A DNA stretch of 64,000 bases from the NCBI GenBank assembly GCA_024134725.1, contig CP099863.1, forward strand, positions 2,475,501 to 2,539,500, read 5' to 3'. Shown in pieces: positions 1 to 8,611 of the stretch. Made by a program: the position numbers and the translations under genes. This stretch comes from Bacillus sp. 1780r2a1 (GTDB lineage Bacteria > Bacillota > Bacilli > Bacillales > Bacillaceae_H). Every line of letters begins with the position of its first letter. The stretch's first letter is position 1. The notes under the pieces are model-generated. The model made no database searches, was not told where the DNA came from, and was given only the letters and a program-made list of their open reading frames with translations.

Positions 1-860
1 TGACCAACGATTTCAGCTAAATTAATCTCATCTTTCACCGCTCGAAATCCTAATTTTTTTCTTCCCATATCAACCATTACTGAAAAGTCGATTTCTTCGT
101 GCTCTAAACATAATGCATTTCCCAGCTCTGACTGATAGGTGTCTGCGAAAACAATCCCTACTTTATATTTTTGCTCGGCAATCTCTACTTCTGCTTGCAT
201 CATTTGCTTTTGCTTGTCATAAATATATTTTTCAATTCGCTTTTCTTCCGCTTCAAGTAAAATTGCGTGCTTTTCTGTAAATTCAAAGCTTTGACTGGCA
301 TCAGTGTAAGATGCTTGTAATGTTTCATAAATCGTATCTTTAAACTCTTCATGGGAAATTAAGTAGTAAAGATGATTAAGTCTTTTTGCTTTTTCATTTT
401 TCTCGTGAAACCAATCCCATGTATCAAATAAGCGTACGAGCTCTACGTATTCATCCATCATCTCCGTACGTTCTAAGAGATTATTTTCTAGTAAATATGT
501 ATAAAAAAGCGAAGTAGCTGCTGTTTTCGTTCCATTCTGATCTTCTGGTATCACATGAACCCAGTCGTATTTTTCAGCAAGCGGAAGTGCAGAAATATGA
601 TGGTCGATAAGCGTCACCTTTTGACCATTTTTCACAAGTTCATCCAGCTTAGCTGCTACTTCATCGTTTACGCTAATATCCGTTATGTATAAGTCTTGAC
701 CGTCGTTATCTTCTTCTATAAAATGTAGCACCGTGTCATTTATGCGTCCGATTCCTACCGTATCGTAATCAAGGTTCTCATCACCAAATGCTAAGCGAGC
801 TAATAAAGCTGGGCTTACGCCATCTAAATCATTATGTGAAATTAATTTTACTTTTGTCAT
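1..860 (-). CDS. nrnB: DHH-family phosphoesterase, NrnB-like oligoribonuclease (3' part outside window)
   Basis: The reverse strand is open from an ATG at 860 to the window edge, giving the first 286 codons. An AAGGAG ribosome binding site lies just upstream. DHH phosphoesterase motifs appear in order: motif I HNDLDG near residue 9, motif II (DISVND) and motif III LIDHH near residue 90. NrnB (B. subtilis YngD, roughly 400 residues) degrades short RNA oligonucleotides using divalent metal. The visible part covers the DHH domain; the C-terminal domain would lie outside. A general DHH nuclease of another subgroup is possible, so the subfamily is less certain than the superfamily. Confidence 0.8.
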   Translation of the reverse strand, partial: MTKVKLISHNDLDGVSPALLARLAFGDENLDYDTVGIGRINDTVLHFIEEDNDGQDLYITDISVNDEVAAKLDELVKNGQKVTLIDHHISALPLAEKYDWVHVIPEDQNGTKTAATSLFYTYLLENNLLERTEMMDEYVELVRLFDTWDWFHEKNEKAKRLNHLYYLISHEEFKDTIYETLQASYTDASQSFEFTEKHAILLEAEEKRIEKYIYDKQKQMMQAEVEIAEQKYKVGIVFADTYQSELGNALCLEHEEIDFSVMVDMGRKKLGFRAVKDEINLAEIVG

Positions 861-939
861 CAAAAAACTCCTTTAAATCATTATCAGTTACTCATTTACT
901 TTAGTATGCGTGAATCTTTTTCCATTATAGCAAGGAATG

Positions 940-981
940 AAAAAAAATGCGTACATCCTCACTTTTCATAAGAATGTACGC
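940..981 (-). terminator. Rho-independent terminator of the symporter gene
   Basis: Two 8-bp arms (GCGTACAT/ATGTACGC) flank a 17-nt loop and are followed on the reverse strand by eight T. The hairpin sits just after the symporter stop codon. Confidence 0.8.
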
Positions 982-988
982 ACAACAT

Positions 989-2209
989 TCACGATGCTTG
1001 CTTCCTCGCTTTTTCTTTTGATTTCTTCTCATATGAGTCTACAACAACAGAAGCTGCAGCATCCCCGACGATATTAACGGACGTACGGAACATATCAAGA
1101 ATACGATCAACTGCAGCAATTAAAGCAATTCCTTCAACTGGAAGGTTGACCGCTGCTAGTACCATTGTTAACATAATCATCCCGGCTCCTGGAACACCTG
1201 CAGTACCAATTGATGCAATTGTAGTTGTAAACATAATTAGTAAAATTTCACTCATACCGAGATCAATTCCATAAAATTGTGCAATAAATAGGGCTGCAAC
1301 ACCTTGGTAAATCGCACTACCGTCCATATTCATTGTGGCTCCTAACGGTAATACAAAGCTTGCTGTTTCTTTTGAAACGCCAAGGTTTTCCTGAACGTTT
1401 TTCATTGAAACTGGTAGCGTTGCACCACTGCTTGCTGTACTAAAAGCGACAAGACCGGCTGGTGCAATTCCTTTTAAAAAAGTAAAAGGACTCATTCCAG
1501 CAAAGCCTTTAACCGCAAGAGAATACGCAACGAGAAGCTGTGTTAAGCAACCTAGCGCTACGGCAATAATCACCTTAGCAAGAGGTGCTAAAACAGCTAA
1601 ACCGTATTCACCAATAATCGGTGCTACCATTCCAAAGATACCGATTGGTGCAATGACCATAATACCACTTGTAATTTTAAACATGACTGTGGAAAAAGAT
1701 TCAAATAGCTTTTGAACTGGCCTTGCTGGCTCTCCTACAAATAAAATCCCTAGACCAATTGCAATTGCCATAAAGATAATTTGGAGGATATTCCCTTCCA
1801 TTAACGCTGCAAATGGATTTTCGGGAATCATGTTTAGCACCGTCTCCGTGATCGTTGGTGCTTCTCCACTAGGCACAGTGGCTCCTTGGGGTAACGACAC
1901 GTTAGCTCCTGTACCAGGTGCTAAAATTACGGCATATACAATACCAATTGTCACAGCAATTAATGTTGTAAAGAGGTAAAAAACAATCGTTCGTCCTCCC
2001 ATACTAAAAAGCTGCTTCGTATCTTGTAAACTTGTTACGCCCACAATAAGCGTCGTTAAAATTAAAGGCGCCATAATAAATTTAATGAGCCTTAGAAACA
2101 AATCGCCAAGCGGCTGCACGACAGACATCTTATCTCCAAAGATAAGACCGAGCGCAACAGCTACGACGAATGCTACTAATACCTGCGTTAGTAACGATGG
2201 TTTCTTCAT
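989..2209 (-). CDS. Dicarboxylate/amino acid:cation symporter (DAACS family, GltP/DctA-like)
   Basis: A 406-residue multi-pass membrane protein of normal length for the family that imports glutamate, aspartate or C4-dicarboxylates with protons or sodium. Hallmarks are the serine-rich hairpin FSTASSGATLPV (about residue 255), the motif GATMNMDGSA (about 290), GVPGAG (about 340) and the substrate-site helix DRILDMFRTSVNIVGD (about 367). The start has a GAGGAG ribosome binding site. It stands alone with its own terminator. The sequence does not separate glutamate from dicarboxylate specificity. Confidence 0.9.
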   Translation of the reverse strand: MKKPSLLTQVLVAFVVAVALGLIFGDKMSVVQPLGDLFLRLIKFIMAPLILTTLIVGVTSLQDTKQLFSMGGRTIVFYLFTTLIAVTIGIVYAVILAPGTGANVSLPQGATVPSGEAPTITETVLNMIPENPFAALMEGNILQIIFMAIAIGLGILFVGEPARPVQKLFESFSTVMFKITSGIMVIAPIGIFGMVAPIIGEYGLAVLAPLAKVIIAVALGCLTQLLVAYSLAVKGFAGMSPFTFLKGIAPAGLVAFSTASSGATLPVSMKNVQENLGVSKETASFVLPLGATMNMDGSAIYQGVAALFIAQFYGIDLGMSEILLIMFTTTIASIGTAGVPGAGMIMLTMVLAAVNLPVEGIALIAAVDRILDMFRTSVNIVGDAAASVVVDSYEKKSKEKARKQAS

Positions 2210-2385
2210 AGTTGTTCTCTCCTCATAATGATATTCCCGCTATATCCCATCGCCTTAACTGCTACGCAGCAACTCCCCTTTTTTGCATATTTATACATAT
2301 TTTGTTTACTGCATATTATACACTTTCGGTTTATCACACTACCATCTTATTCTCCATAAGGACACGTGTCAACCCTCAAAAAACT

Positions 2386-2432
2386 AAAAAACGAACAAAA
2401 AATAACCAATAATCATTTTTGTTCGTTTTTTT
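2386..2432 (-). terminator. Terminator after the TetR gene
   Basis: A 16-bp perfect inverted repeat (AAAAAACGAACAAAAA with its complement) around a 15-nt loop lies 3 bp after the TetR stop codon. The A/T outer arms supply a T-run in both directions. Confidence 0.8.
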
Positions 2433-2435
2433 AGA

Positions 2436-3023
2436 TTAATCAGGAGAAATCCCTTTAAAAAAGATATGTAAAATTTCCAAAGACTTATTTTTATCGAAAG
2501 AAGCTATATCATTGGGAGATAGCTGATCTATCTGTGTTTTTAAAGCTTGAATATAAAATAAAATTGTATCAACAGATAATTTTGGATTAATTTCTCCTTT
2601 TTGCTGGGAAATCTTAATAAACTTAATCAGTAGAGGCAACAATTGTTCCGTATAGAAAGATTGAAACCATTTTTGCAAGGGTTCGTCTTCCAGAATTAAC
2701 TCTTGCAAAAATTGAGGATTAATTGTAGTAAAAGACTTTGATTTTTCAAACATAATATTCTTTAGTTTTGTTTCAAACTTTGAATTGCTTAAAAGGAGCT
2801 GTTCATATAATTCAAACTGTTTCTTCAGATAAGCCTTTATTGTTTCTCGAATAAGCTGCTCTTTATTCTCAAAATGATTATAGATGGTTACCTGGGATAC
2901 TTTTGCTTCTTTTGCAATTTTAGCGATATTCATACCGCTTGGACCAAACTGATTAAATAGTTTTAGCGTTGCGCTTTGTATATCTTGCTGTTTTTTCTGC
3001 TTTCTTCTTTCAAATCCATTCAT
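2436..3023 (-). CDS. TetR/AcrR-family transcriptional regulator
   Basis: A 195-residue protein with an N-terminal TetR helix-turn-helix (residues about 15-60; recognition part VSQVTIYNHFENKEQL) and an all-helical ligand-binding C-terminus typical of the family. It is transcribed divergently from an ABC ATPase/permease pair. The shared 159-bp spacer contains a long palindrome and further TTTGAAAT-like half-sites (see operator). The simplest inference is a local repressor of the transporter that also represses itself. The ligand is unknown. Confidence 0.88.
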   Translation of the reverse strand: MNGFERRKQKKQQDIQSATLKLFNQFGPSGMNIAKIAKEAKVSQVTIYNHFENKEQLIRETIKAYLKKQFELYEQLLLSNSKFETKLKNIMFEKSKSFTTINPQFLQELILEDEPLQKWFQSFYTEQLLPLLIKFIKISQQKGEINPKLSVDTILFYIQALKTQIDQLSPNDIASFDKNKSLEILHIFFKGISPD

Positions 3024-3119
3024 CTTTACATCACCAAGCTTATTTTATCAAAAATATGAAATACATATAAGCAATTATTTCAAAAAGTATTGCAAGTTAT
3101 TTCAAATCAGCATACAATA

Positions 3120-3153
3120 ATTTTGAAATATTTTATTGTTAATATTTCAAAAT
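3120..3153. promoter_or_regulatory. Palindromic operator between the TetR and ABC transporter genes
   Basis: Two perfectly complementary 13-bp arms (ATTTTGAAATATT/AATATTTCAAAAT) surround an 8-bp spacer. Two more TTATTTCAA half-sites lie upstream, near 3075 and 3098. The site is 30-60 bp before the ATPase start codon, as expected for an operator. Assignment to the neighbouring TetR protein is inference. Confidence 0.6.
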
Positions 3154-3182
3154 TACCTTTTCACACAAAGGAGTTAATATGT

Positions 3183-4070
3183 ATGATTCATTTAGAAAGC
3201 TTAACCAAGCAGTTTTCAAATCAAAAAGGCATTTTTAATGTTTCACTACATGTAAATGAAGGTGAAGTTCTTGGCTTTTTGGGCCCTAACGGAGCAGGAA
3301 AGTCTACTACTATTCGTCATTTAATGGGATTTATCCAACCAGATCAAGGGAGCTCTTTTATCAATGGGCTTAATACATGGAAAGAAGCCAATAAAGTTCA
3401 AAAAATAGTAGGTTATCTTCCTGGAGAAATTTCGTTTTTAGACGATATGACCGGCATGCAGTTTTTAGAATTAATGACGAAAATGAAAGGGATAAAAGAC
3501 ATCAGTTATCGAACCTATCTCATTGAGCTTCTTCAGTTTGATCCGACGATTTCCATTCGAAAGATGTCTAAAGGTATGAAGCAAAAGGCGGGGATTGTTA
3601 CTGCTTTTATGAATCGCCCTAACGTTTTAATCTTAGATGAACCAACATCTGGTCTTGACCCGCTCATGCAACAGATATTCATTGATTTACTCGTTGAACA
3701 TAAAAAGATGGGCACAACCACCTTTATGTCTTCTCACATTTTTTCAGAGGTTGAAAGAGTTTGCGATAAGATTGTCATTATTAAAGATGGAAGAATTGTA
3801 AAAGATGCACCTATTGAAGAGGTTCAAAGAAATAAGCGCAATACGTTTATTGTAGCAGTCTCTACTCCTGAAGAAGTACAACGTATTGTTCATTCTCACT
3901 TAGATGCAACGCAGCTTGGAGAACTTGAAGTACAAATCGCTGTAACAGATTCTTTCCATGAGTTATTTCAGCTGTTATCTGACATGAACGTAACAAACTT
4001 TAAAAGCAAGAGTGAAAGATTAGAAGATTTATTTATGAACTATTACCAAGAAGGGGGAAAATCAATATGA
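3183..4070 (+). CDS. ABC transporter ATP-binding protein
   Basis: A 295-residue ATPase with Walker A GPNGAGKST (about residue 37), signature MSKGMKQK, Walker B VLILDEPTSGLDP and H-loop SSH. The reading frame is open further upstream, but the start at 3183 (MIHLES...) is preferred because AAAGGAG lies 9 nt before it and the palindromic operator lies upstream. The stop overlaps the permease start (ATGA), so the two are translationally coupled. It belongs to the ABC-2 export type. Substrate is unknown; control by the divergent TetR suggests drug or lipid efflux. Confidence 0.9.
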   Translation: MIHLESLTKQFSNQKGIFNVSLHVNEGEVLGFLGPNGAGKSTTIRHLMGFIQPDQGSSFINGLNTWKEANKVQKIVGYLPGEISFLDDMTGMQFLELMTKMKGIKDISYRTYLIELLQFDPTISIRKMSKGMKQKAGIVTAFMNRPNVLILDEPTSGLDPLMQQIFIDLLVEHKKMGTTTFMSSHIFSEVERVCDKIVIIKDGRIVKDAPIEEVQRNKRNTFIVAVSTPEEVQRIVHSHLDATQLGELEVQIAVTDSFHELFQLLSDMNVTNFKSKSERLEDLFMNYYQEGGKSI

Positions 4071-4873
4071 ACGGACCCTTACTTACAACGATGCTAAAAA
4101 GTCACGCAAAATCCATCTTAAGCTACACGCTAGGTTCCACTTTTTACTTGTTGCTCATTATTTATATTTATCCTTCAATCTCCCAAGTAGAAGGACTAAA
4201 CGACCTTATAAAATCAATGCCAGAGAGTTTGTTAAAAACATTTGGCATTGAAAATGGATTATCGTCTTTAAGTGATTTTATAGCTGGTGAGTATTACGGC
4301 TTATTGTTGTTGGTATTGCTGAGTATTTTTTGCATCTTAACATCTGCTTCTCTCATTGCAAAGCTTGTTGACAATGGTTCTATGGCATACCTTTTGTCAA
4401 CTCCAGCTTCACGAATGACCGTTGTTCTTACTCAAGCTGTTGTAGGAGTAATTGGATTGTTTATTATTATTTTTATAACAACAGCTTGTGGCATTATTGT
4501 CACAAAGTTTTTCACATCAATAAGCGAATTTGATATGTGGGGATTTGTGAAGATGAATATTGTTGTCTTTTTATTATTTTTCTTTATTTCTAGCTATTGC
4601 TTTTTATGTTCAAGCGTATGCAATGAATCAAAAAAAGCTTGGAGCATCCCAACAGCTATCACACTTTTATTTTACGGAATTGACCTTATAGGTAAACTAT
4701 CTGACAAGCTGGAATCCCTTCGCTACGCTTCAATTTTCTACTATTTTAACCCAATTGAAATTGGACGTGGACACGAAGATATTTTTGTCACTTGCTTGCT
4801 ATTTGGAATAGCTGGTGTACTTCTATATACAATAAGCGCTTTCTTATTTTCCAAACGCGACCTGCCTTTATAA
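4067..4873 (+). CDS. ABC-2 type transporter permease
   Basis: A 268-residue hydrophobic protein with about six membrane segments in ABC-2 permease layout: an N-terminal helix, a long extracytoplasmic stretch (about residues 40-75), then five helices. It overlaps the preceding ATPase gene by 4 nt and would form the membrane half of that exporter. There is no classical motif to name a substrate. Its stop codon is followed within a few bases by the first copy of the dispersed repeat element. Confidence 0.85.
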   Translation: MNGPLLTTMLKSHAKSILSYTLGSTFYLLLIIYIYPSISQVEGLNDLIKSMPESLLKTFGIENGLSSLSDFIAGEYYGLLLLVLLSIFCILTSASLIAKLVDNGSMAYLLSTPASRMTVVLTQAVVGVIGLFIIIFITTACGIIVTKFFTSISEFDMWGFVKMNIVVFLLFFFISSYCFLCSSVCNESKKAWSIPTAITLLFYGIDLIGKLSDKLESLRYASIFYYFNPIEIGRGHEDIFVTCLLFGIAGVLLYTISAFLFSKRDLPL

Positions 4874-4875
4874 AA

Positions 4876-5197
4876 AAGAGTTTGAGACATAGCAAAATGC
4901 TTGCTTCTAAGAGACGAACAATAGCTGTTCGCATCTCTTTGGTTTGTCTAAACAAGTTCGTTCCATTGCGCTATAGCCTACTCGCTTTCCGCGGGGAGGG
5001 ACCTGAACTTTCTCGCTGCGCTGCGGAATCTCAGGTTTCCTTCTATTTCCCGCAGGCGTCAAATGCCCTATGCTTCATTCCATCCTGTTTCCAAACTGGT
5101 TTTTCCTAATCAACAAAAAACCTGAATGATTAAAAGTGGCAAACTCTTAATTATCCAGGTTTATCGTTGGCTGAATTACCTATATGCCAGCCTCTTT
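4876..5197 (-). repeat. Dispersed intergenic repeat element, copy A
   Basis: This element fills the space between two convergent genes. Its ends are imperfect inverted copies (AAAGAGTTTGAGACATA at the left; complement of AAGAGGCTGGCATA at the right). The middle is GC-richer and has a CGCTTTCCGCGGGGAGGGACCTGA-like segment, part of which resembles repeats I recall from Bacillus genomes. The reverse-strand right end holds a hairpin at 5119-5161 followed by T. Copies B, C and D (20701, 26722 and about 37300) share the right-end sequence. Short open frames across it look spurious. Confidence 0.75.
5119..5161 (-). terminator. Terminator-like hairpin of repeat copy A
   Basis: Arms AACCTGAATGATTAA and TTAATTATCCAGGTT pair imperfectly and are followed by a T-run on the reverse strand. 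The position matches the ATCCGAAC/GTTCGGAT hairpin of the other copies, but the stem sequence is different, which points to conserved structure. Confidence 0.65.
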
Positions 5198-5199
5198 TT

Positions 5200-5922
5200 T
5201 TATCCTGCCTTCATAGGTATATTGCGATCTTGTTGGTAAATGTCATAAACTAAAAAACTAAATGCGTAGTAAAATGCAATGATTGCAATCGAATCTGACA
5301 TAATATATATAGCTCCCAAACCAATTCCGACAACTAACGTCTGAAGGCTTAAGCGATCTTTTTGAAACGCCAGCTGTGACATGAAATAACCTAAACCAAT
5401 TAAAATAGCTAATAACCAGCTATTTTGAATTTGCAAAATATCATGAATATAGATATAAAGACTTGGAAAATACACTAGCGTTTCTACTATGCTTGAAGTT
5501 CCACTATATGTAAGCCACCACTTGCGTTCTCGGTTCGTTTTTGGGACTGTTGCTTCAATTGAAGTCGGCATCTCCTGTTCCATAAATACCGTTTCTCCAT
5601 GATCTTTCATCCATTGAAGCATAACCGATAATACAATAAATCCTAAAAAGATAAGCAATAATAAGTACTCAACCCAAGCTGGAAACATATTCTTCTGCTG
5701 TATGGTATCCAGATATACTGTTTGAAGTCCCCACTTCTCTACAGGCAGCGCATAGTATAGCATAATGACTGCGTAAAGAAGTAAAATGAGCACATAAAAA
5801 AACGACTGTTCTTTATAGTACCGAACTTTTTTCTCTTCAGATATTATTCGCCTGACCATAATACTTTCAAAGTAGGGACGAACAATACTGATAATTACGA
5901 CTAAACAAGTAAATGCAATCAT
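5200..5922 (-). CDS. Multi-pass membrane protein resembling CPBP/Abi intramembrane proteases, catalytic motifs absent
   Basis: A 240-residue protein with about seven hydrophobic helices. The C-terminal half (about residues 140-230) has the spacing of a CPBP (CAAX protease/bacteriocin-processing) domain, but the expected residues are missing: the EExxxR position reads VETLVY, the FxxxH position reads YFMSQ and the last histidine helix reads FYYAFSF. If the relationship is right, this would be a non-catalytic relative. It lies downstream of the carotenoid operon with a 140-bp gap and has an AAGGTGATT site upstream. Function unknown; the family link is by pattern only. Confidence 0.6.
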   Translation of the reverse strand: MIAFTCLVVIISIVRPYFESIMVRRIISEEKKVRYYKEQSFFYVLILLLYAVIMLYYALPVEKWGLQTVYLDTIQQKNMFPAWVEYLLLLIFLGFIVLSVMLQWMKDHGETVFMEQEMPTSIEATVPKTNRERKWWLTYSGTSSIVETLVYFPSLYIYIHDILQIQNSWLLAILIGLGYFMSQLAFQKDRLSLQTLVVGIGLGAIYIMSDSIAIIAFYYAFSFLVYDIYQQDRNIPMKAG

Positions 5923-6062
5923 AAACCGCTTTAATCACCTTTTCACTTTTCATTATGTAATCAACTTTCCGTATGGTTCCTTATACAAAAAAGCAGCTAT
6001 TCTTATCAATGGTTTCCTTTTCCTATAGTATCAAATATATGAAGTTATTTACAATGAAAATA

Positions 6063-7508
6063 TTATGTGGAAATTAAGTTTGCCATGTTTATACCACTGA
6101 TTGTAACCATTGGGGACCCACCTCCTGGATGAGTTGTTCCACCGACAAAATAAAGGCTTCTTACGTCTTTTGAAACGTTGCTAGGCCGAAGAAAGCTGTC
6201 CACTTTCCGATTAGCACTAATACCGTAAAGAGCCCCTTTGTACGCTCCAAATTGCTTTTCAATCCAGCTTGGGTTGATGATTTTTTGACAAGCTAAGGTA
6301 GATGTAATATCGACACCAAACCTTTTTAGCTTTTCATATATAACTTGTTCATAACCATCATCATTAGTCACTCCTGCTGGTGCGTTAACAAGAATAAATA
6401 AGTTATCACCAGGCGCTACGTTTTTATCTGTATAAGAAGAATTACAGATGTAGATTGTTGGATCTGACGGCAGCTGCTTTTTCTTAAACAGTTCATAGAA
6501 TTCGTTTTTATAATCATCGGAAAAATAAACTTGATGATGAATAAGCGAATCATTTCTATTCTTTGTTCCAGCTAAAATAACATAAGCAGAAATAGAAGGT
6601 TCAAATTTGCTCACCATCTTGTTTGTGAAATGGGGACGGTCCGCTTCATCTACGAGAGACGGATAAGCTTGCAGTAGGTCACCATTCACAATAACGGAGT
6701 CTGCAGGCAATTTTTTACCCCTCTCAAGCTCAACCCCTACTGCCTTCTTATTCTCCACCTGTACTTTTTTAACTGCTTCATTTAGTATCAAGGTCCCTCC
6801 TGCCTTTTGAAACACTTCAGCAAATCCTTCAGCAATCCTAGGATTCCCCCCCTTAACATAGTAAACTCCTTCATTCATCTCTAAATGGCCAATCAATGAG
6901 AAAGTAGCAGGTGAAACATATGGTGAAGAGCCTATATACGTGGCGTAGCGGTTAAACGCGTTAATCACATTTTCATTGTCAAAAAAACGTCTGTGAAAAG
7001 AATCGATTGTTTCAAATGGCTTTACTTTAAGAAGACTCGTAAACAAAGACGGATTCATATAATCTTTCCATGATGAAAACGTTCGATAAAAAAACTCATC
7101 TTGTGCGATGGTATAGAGTTTTTTAACGCTTTCTAGGTATTGCTCATAGTTCTTTGCCCCTTTAGAATCTATTTGTTCCAGCTGGTGAATCATCTTATTT
7201 CGATTCGTTGTCATCATAAACGTTGAACCATCATTAAACCAATTTTTTGTATGATCATTTAATTTCATTAGAGGCATATAATCGTCTGGATTTTCTCCAG
7301 CCTCTTTAAACACTTGTTGAAAAACGTGTGGCATCGTAATTGTGTTTGGGCCAAAGTCAAAAGAATATTCTCCTAGCTTCATTGGCATCATTTTGCCGCC
7401 TACATGCCCATTCTTTTCAACAATTGTAACGTCAAAACCTCTCACTTGTAACAAAACACCCGCGGCTAATCCTCCTAAACCAGCTCCTACAATGATAATT
7501 TTCTTCAT
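6063..7508 (-). CDS. Phytoene/diapophytoene desaturase-family oxidoreductase (CrtN/CrtP-like)
   Basis: A 481-residue FAD-dependent carotenoid desaturase/oxygenase. The N-terminal Rossmann motif is GAGLGGLAAG (about residue 8), followed by VEKNGHVGGKM; the C-terminal family motif is YFVGGTTHPGGGSPM (about residue 455). It is the last gene of a four-gene operon, and its start overlaps the preceding stop by ATGA. In Bacillus C30 pathways, paralogues either desaturate diapophytoene (CrtN) or oxidise the chain end (CrtP/CrtNb). Companion glycosyl- and acyltransferases favour an end-group role, but this is inference. Confidence 0.88.
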   Translation of the reverse strand: MKKIIIVGAGLGGLAAGVLLQVRGFDVTIVEKNGHVGGKMMPMKLGEYSFDFGPNTITMPHVFQQVFKEAGENPDDYMPLMKLNDHTKNWFNDGSTFMMTTNRNKMIHQLEQIDSKGAKNYEQYLESVKKLYTIAQDEFFYRTFSSWKDYMNPSLFTSLLKVKPFETIDSFHRRFFDNENVINAFNRYATYIGSSPYVSPATFSLIGHLEMNEGVYYVKGGNPRIAEGFAEVFQKAGGTLILNEAVKKVQVENKKAVGVELERGKKLPADSVIVNGDLLQAYPSLVDEADRPHFTNKMVSKFEPSISAYVILAGTKNRNDSLIHHQVYFSDDYKNEFYELFKKKQLPSDPTIYICNSSYTDKNVAPGDNLFILVNAPAGVTNDDGYEQVIYEKLKRFGVDITSTLACQKIINPSWIEKQFGAYKGALYGISANRKVDSFLRPSNVSKDVRSLYFVGGTTHPGGGSPMVTISGINMANLIST

Positions 7509-8611
7509 TTATAATGCCTTCCTTTCCATTGATAACCTTTGTGCTGGACGCTTTGTTTCATCGAATGGTTCATTAAGAATAGCAAGGTAATAGCAGAGAT
7601 GGGCATCGTAATAAACAAATACCATTTTTGCTTAGCTGCTAGGTCAATAAGTAATCTTTGAAGAAAAAGAAGCAATAATGGCAACAGCAAAAGTACCTGT
7701 TCAGACACAATACCATATAAAAATAGCGGTACTGGAAGAACATAATAAACAATAAAAAACACCATGAGAGCAACGAGTTTATTAAGTGATCGCCCTAACC
7801 CTGTATACACATTTTTTGCAAAACCATTCCATACCTCATCATCTTTTTCATACATGTAGCAGTTGACATGAGACGTTACGTTAGCCAAAATTACTTTTTC
7901 ACCTTTCTCTTTCAGTGCTCTTGCAATATGCACATCTTCGACTAACGAACTCTTAACGGCTTCATGTCCTCCTATGCTTTCATATGCTTCTCTTTCAAAG
8001 AACATAAACGCCCCGTGTGCTGCAGTTGCAGCTGGGTATTTCCCCCCGTTTGCAATGATGATTGGTAAATACGAAAACACTACAACATGCTGAAGAGGAA
8101 CTAGGAGCGATTCCATTCGTTTCTTTACCGGAAATCTTGGAAAGCCCGTCACTAGCTTTGCTTTCTTTTTTTTAGCTAAGGCTAATACGTGTTGAATTGT
8201 ATCCTTCTCTAAAACAACATCTGCATCAATAAATAGGTAGTAGTCACCGCTTGCTCGTTTTGAAAGCTGATGACAAGCGTGTACTTTACCAACCCAGCCT
8301 TCCTCTAAAGGCTTTCCTTCTATAACAGAAAACCTCTTATCACATTGTATTTCTTGTTCCAAAAGCTGTCGAGTTTGATCTGTCGATTGATCATCTAAAA
8401 TAATGACTTCAATGGGCTGATAAGTAAGTCCTTTTAATGAACGTATGATGGACTTAACATTTCGTTCTTCATTACGCATAGGAATTAAAATAGAAACAAG
8501 TGGATCAACTTTGTTTTTGTTAAGCTGGTAGCTCGCTAAACGTGGCATCGTAAATATGTTAATAATGGTACCTATTATCATTATGATAAATAAAGCGCTA
8601 TAATAAATCAT
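7505..8611 (-). CDS. Family 2 glycosyltransferase of the carotenoid operon (CrtQ/CruC-like)
   Basis: A 368-residue membrane-attached GT-A enzyme. It has an N-terminal helix, then SILIPMRNEE (about residue 38), EVIILDDQSTDQT, the metal-binding DADVVLE (about 130) and a C-terminal block of hydrophobic helices. The start at 8611 is chosen because AGAAGGTGAAGCG precedes it and it overlaps the previous stop by ATGA. Related proteins attach a sugar to carotenoid acids or hydroxylated carotenoids. The neighbouring desaturase, acyltransferase and CruF-like genes support that role. Confidence 0.85.
   Translation of the reverse strand: MIYYSALFIIMIIGTIINIFTMPRLASYQLNKNKVDPLVSILIPMRNEERNVKSIIRSLKGLTYQPIEVIILDDQSTDQTRQLLEQEIQCDKRFSVIEGKPLEEGWVGKVHACHQLSKRASGDYYLFIDADVVLEKDTIQHVLALAKKKKAKLVTGFPRFPVKKRMESLLVPLQHVVVFSYLPIIIANGGKYPAATAAHGAFMFFEREAYESIGGHEAVKSSLVEDVHIARALKEKGEKVILANVTSHVNCYMYEKDDEVWNGFAKNVYTGLGRSLNKLVALMVFFIVYYVLPVPLFLYGIVSEQVLLLLPLLLLFLQRLLIDLAAKQKWYLFITMPISAITLLFLMNHSMKQSVQHKGYQWKGRHYK

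Noticed and set aside
2212-2412. 66-codon forward open frame between the symporter and TetR genes
   Set aside because: It covers the symporter promoter region and the terminator hairpin and has no ribosome binding site.
4792-5109. Open frame of 105 codons overlapping the ABC permease end
   Set aside because: It runs from inside the permease gene into repeat copy A, has no ribosome binding site and an implausible product.
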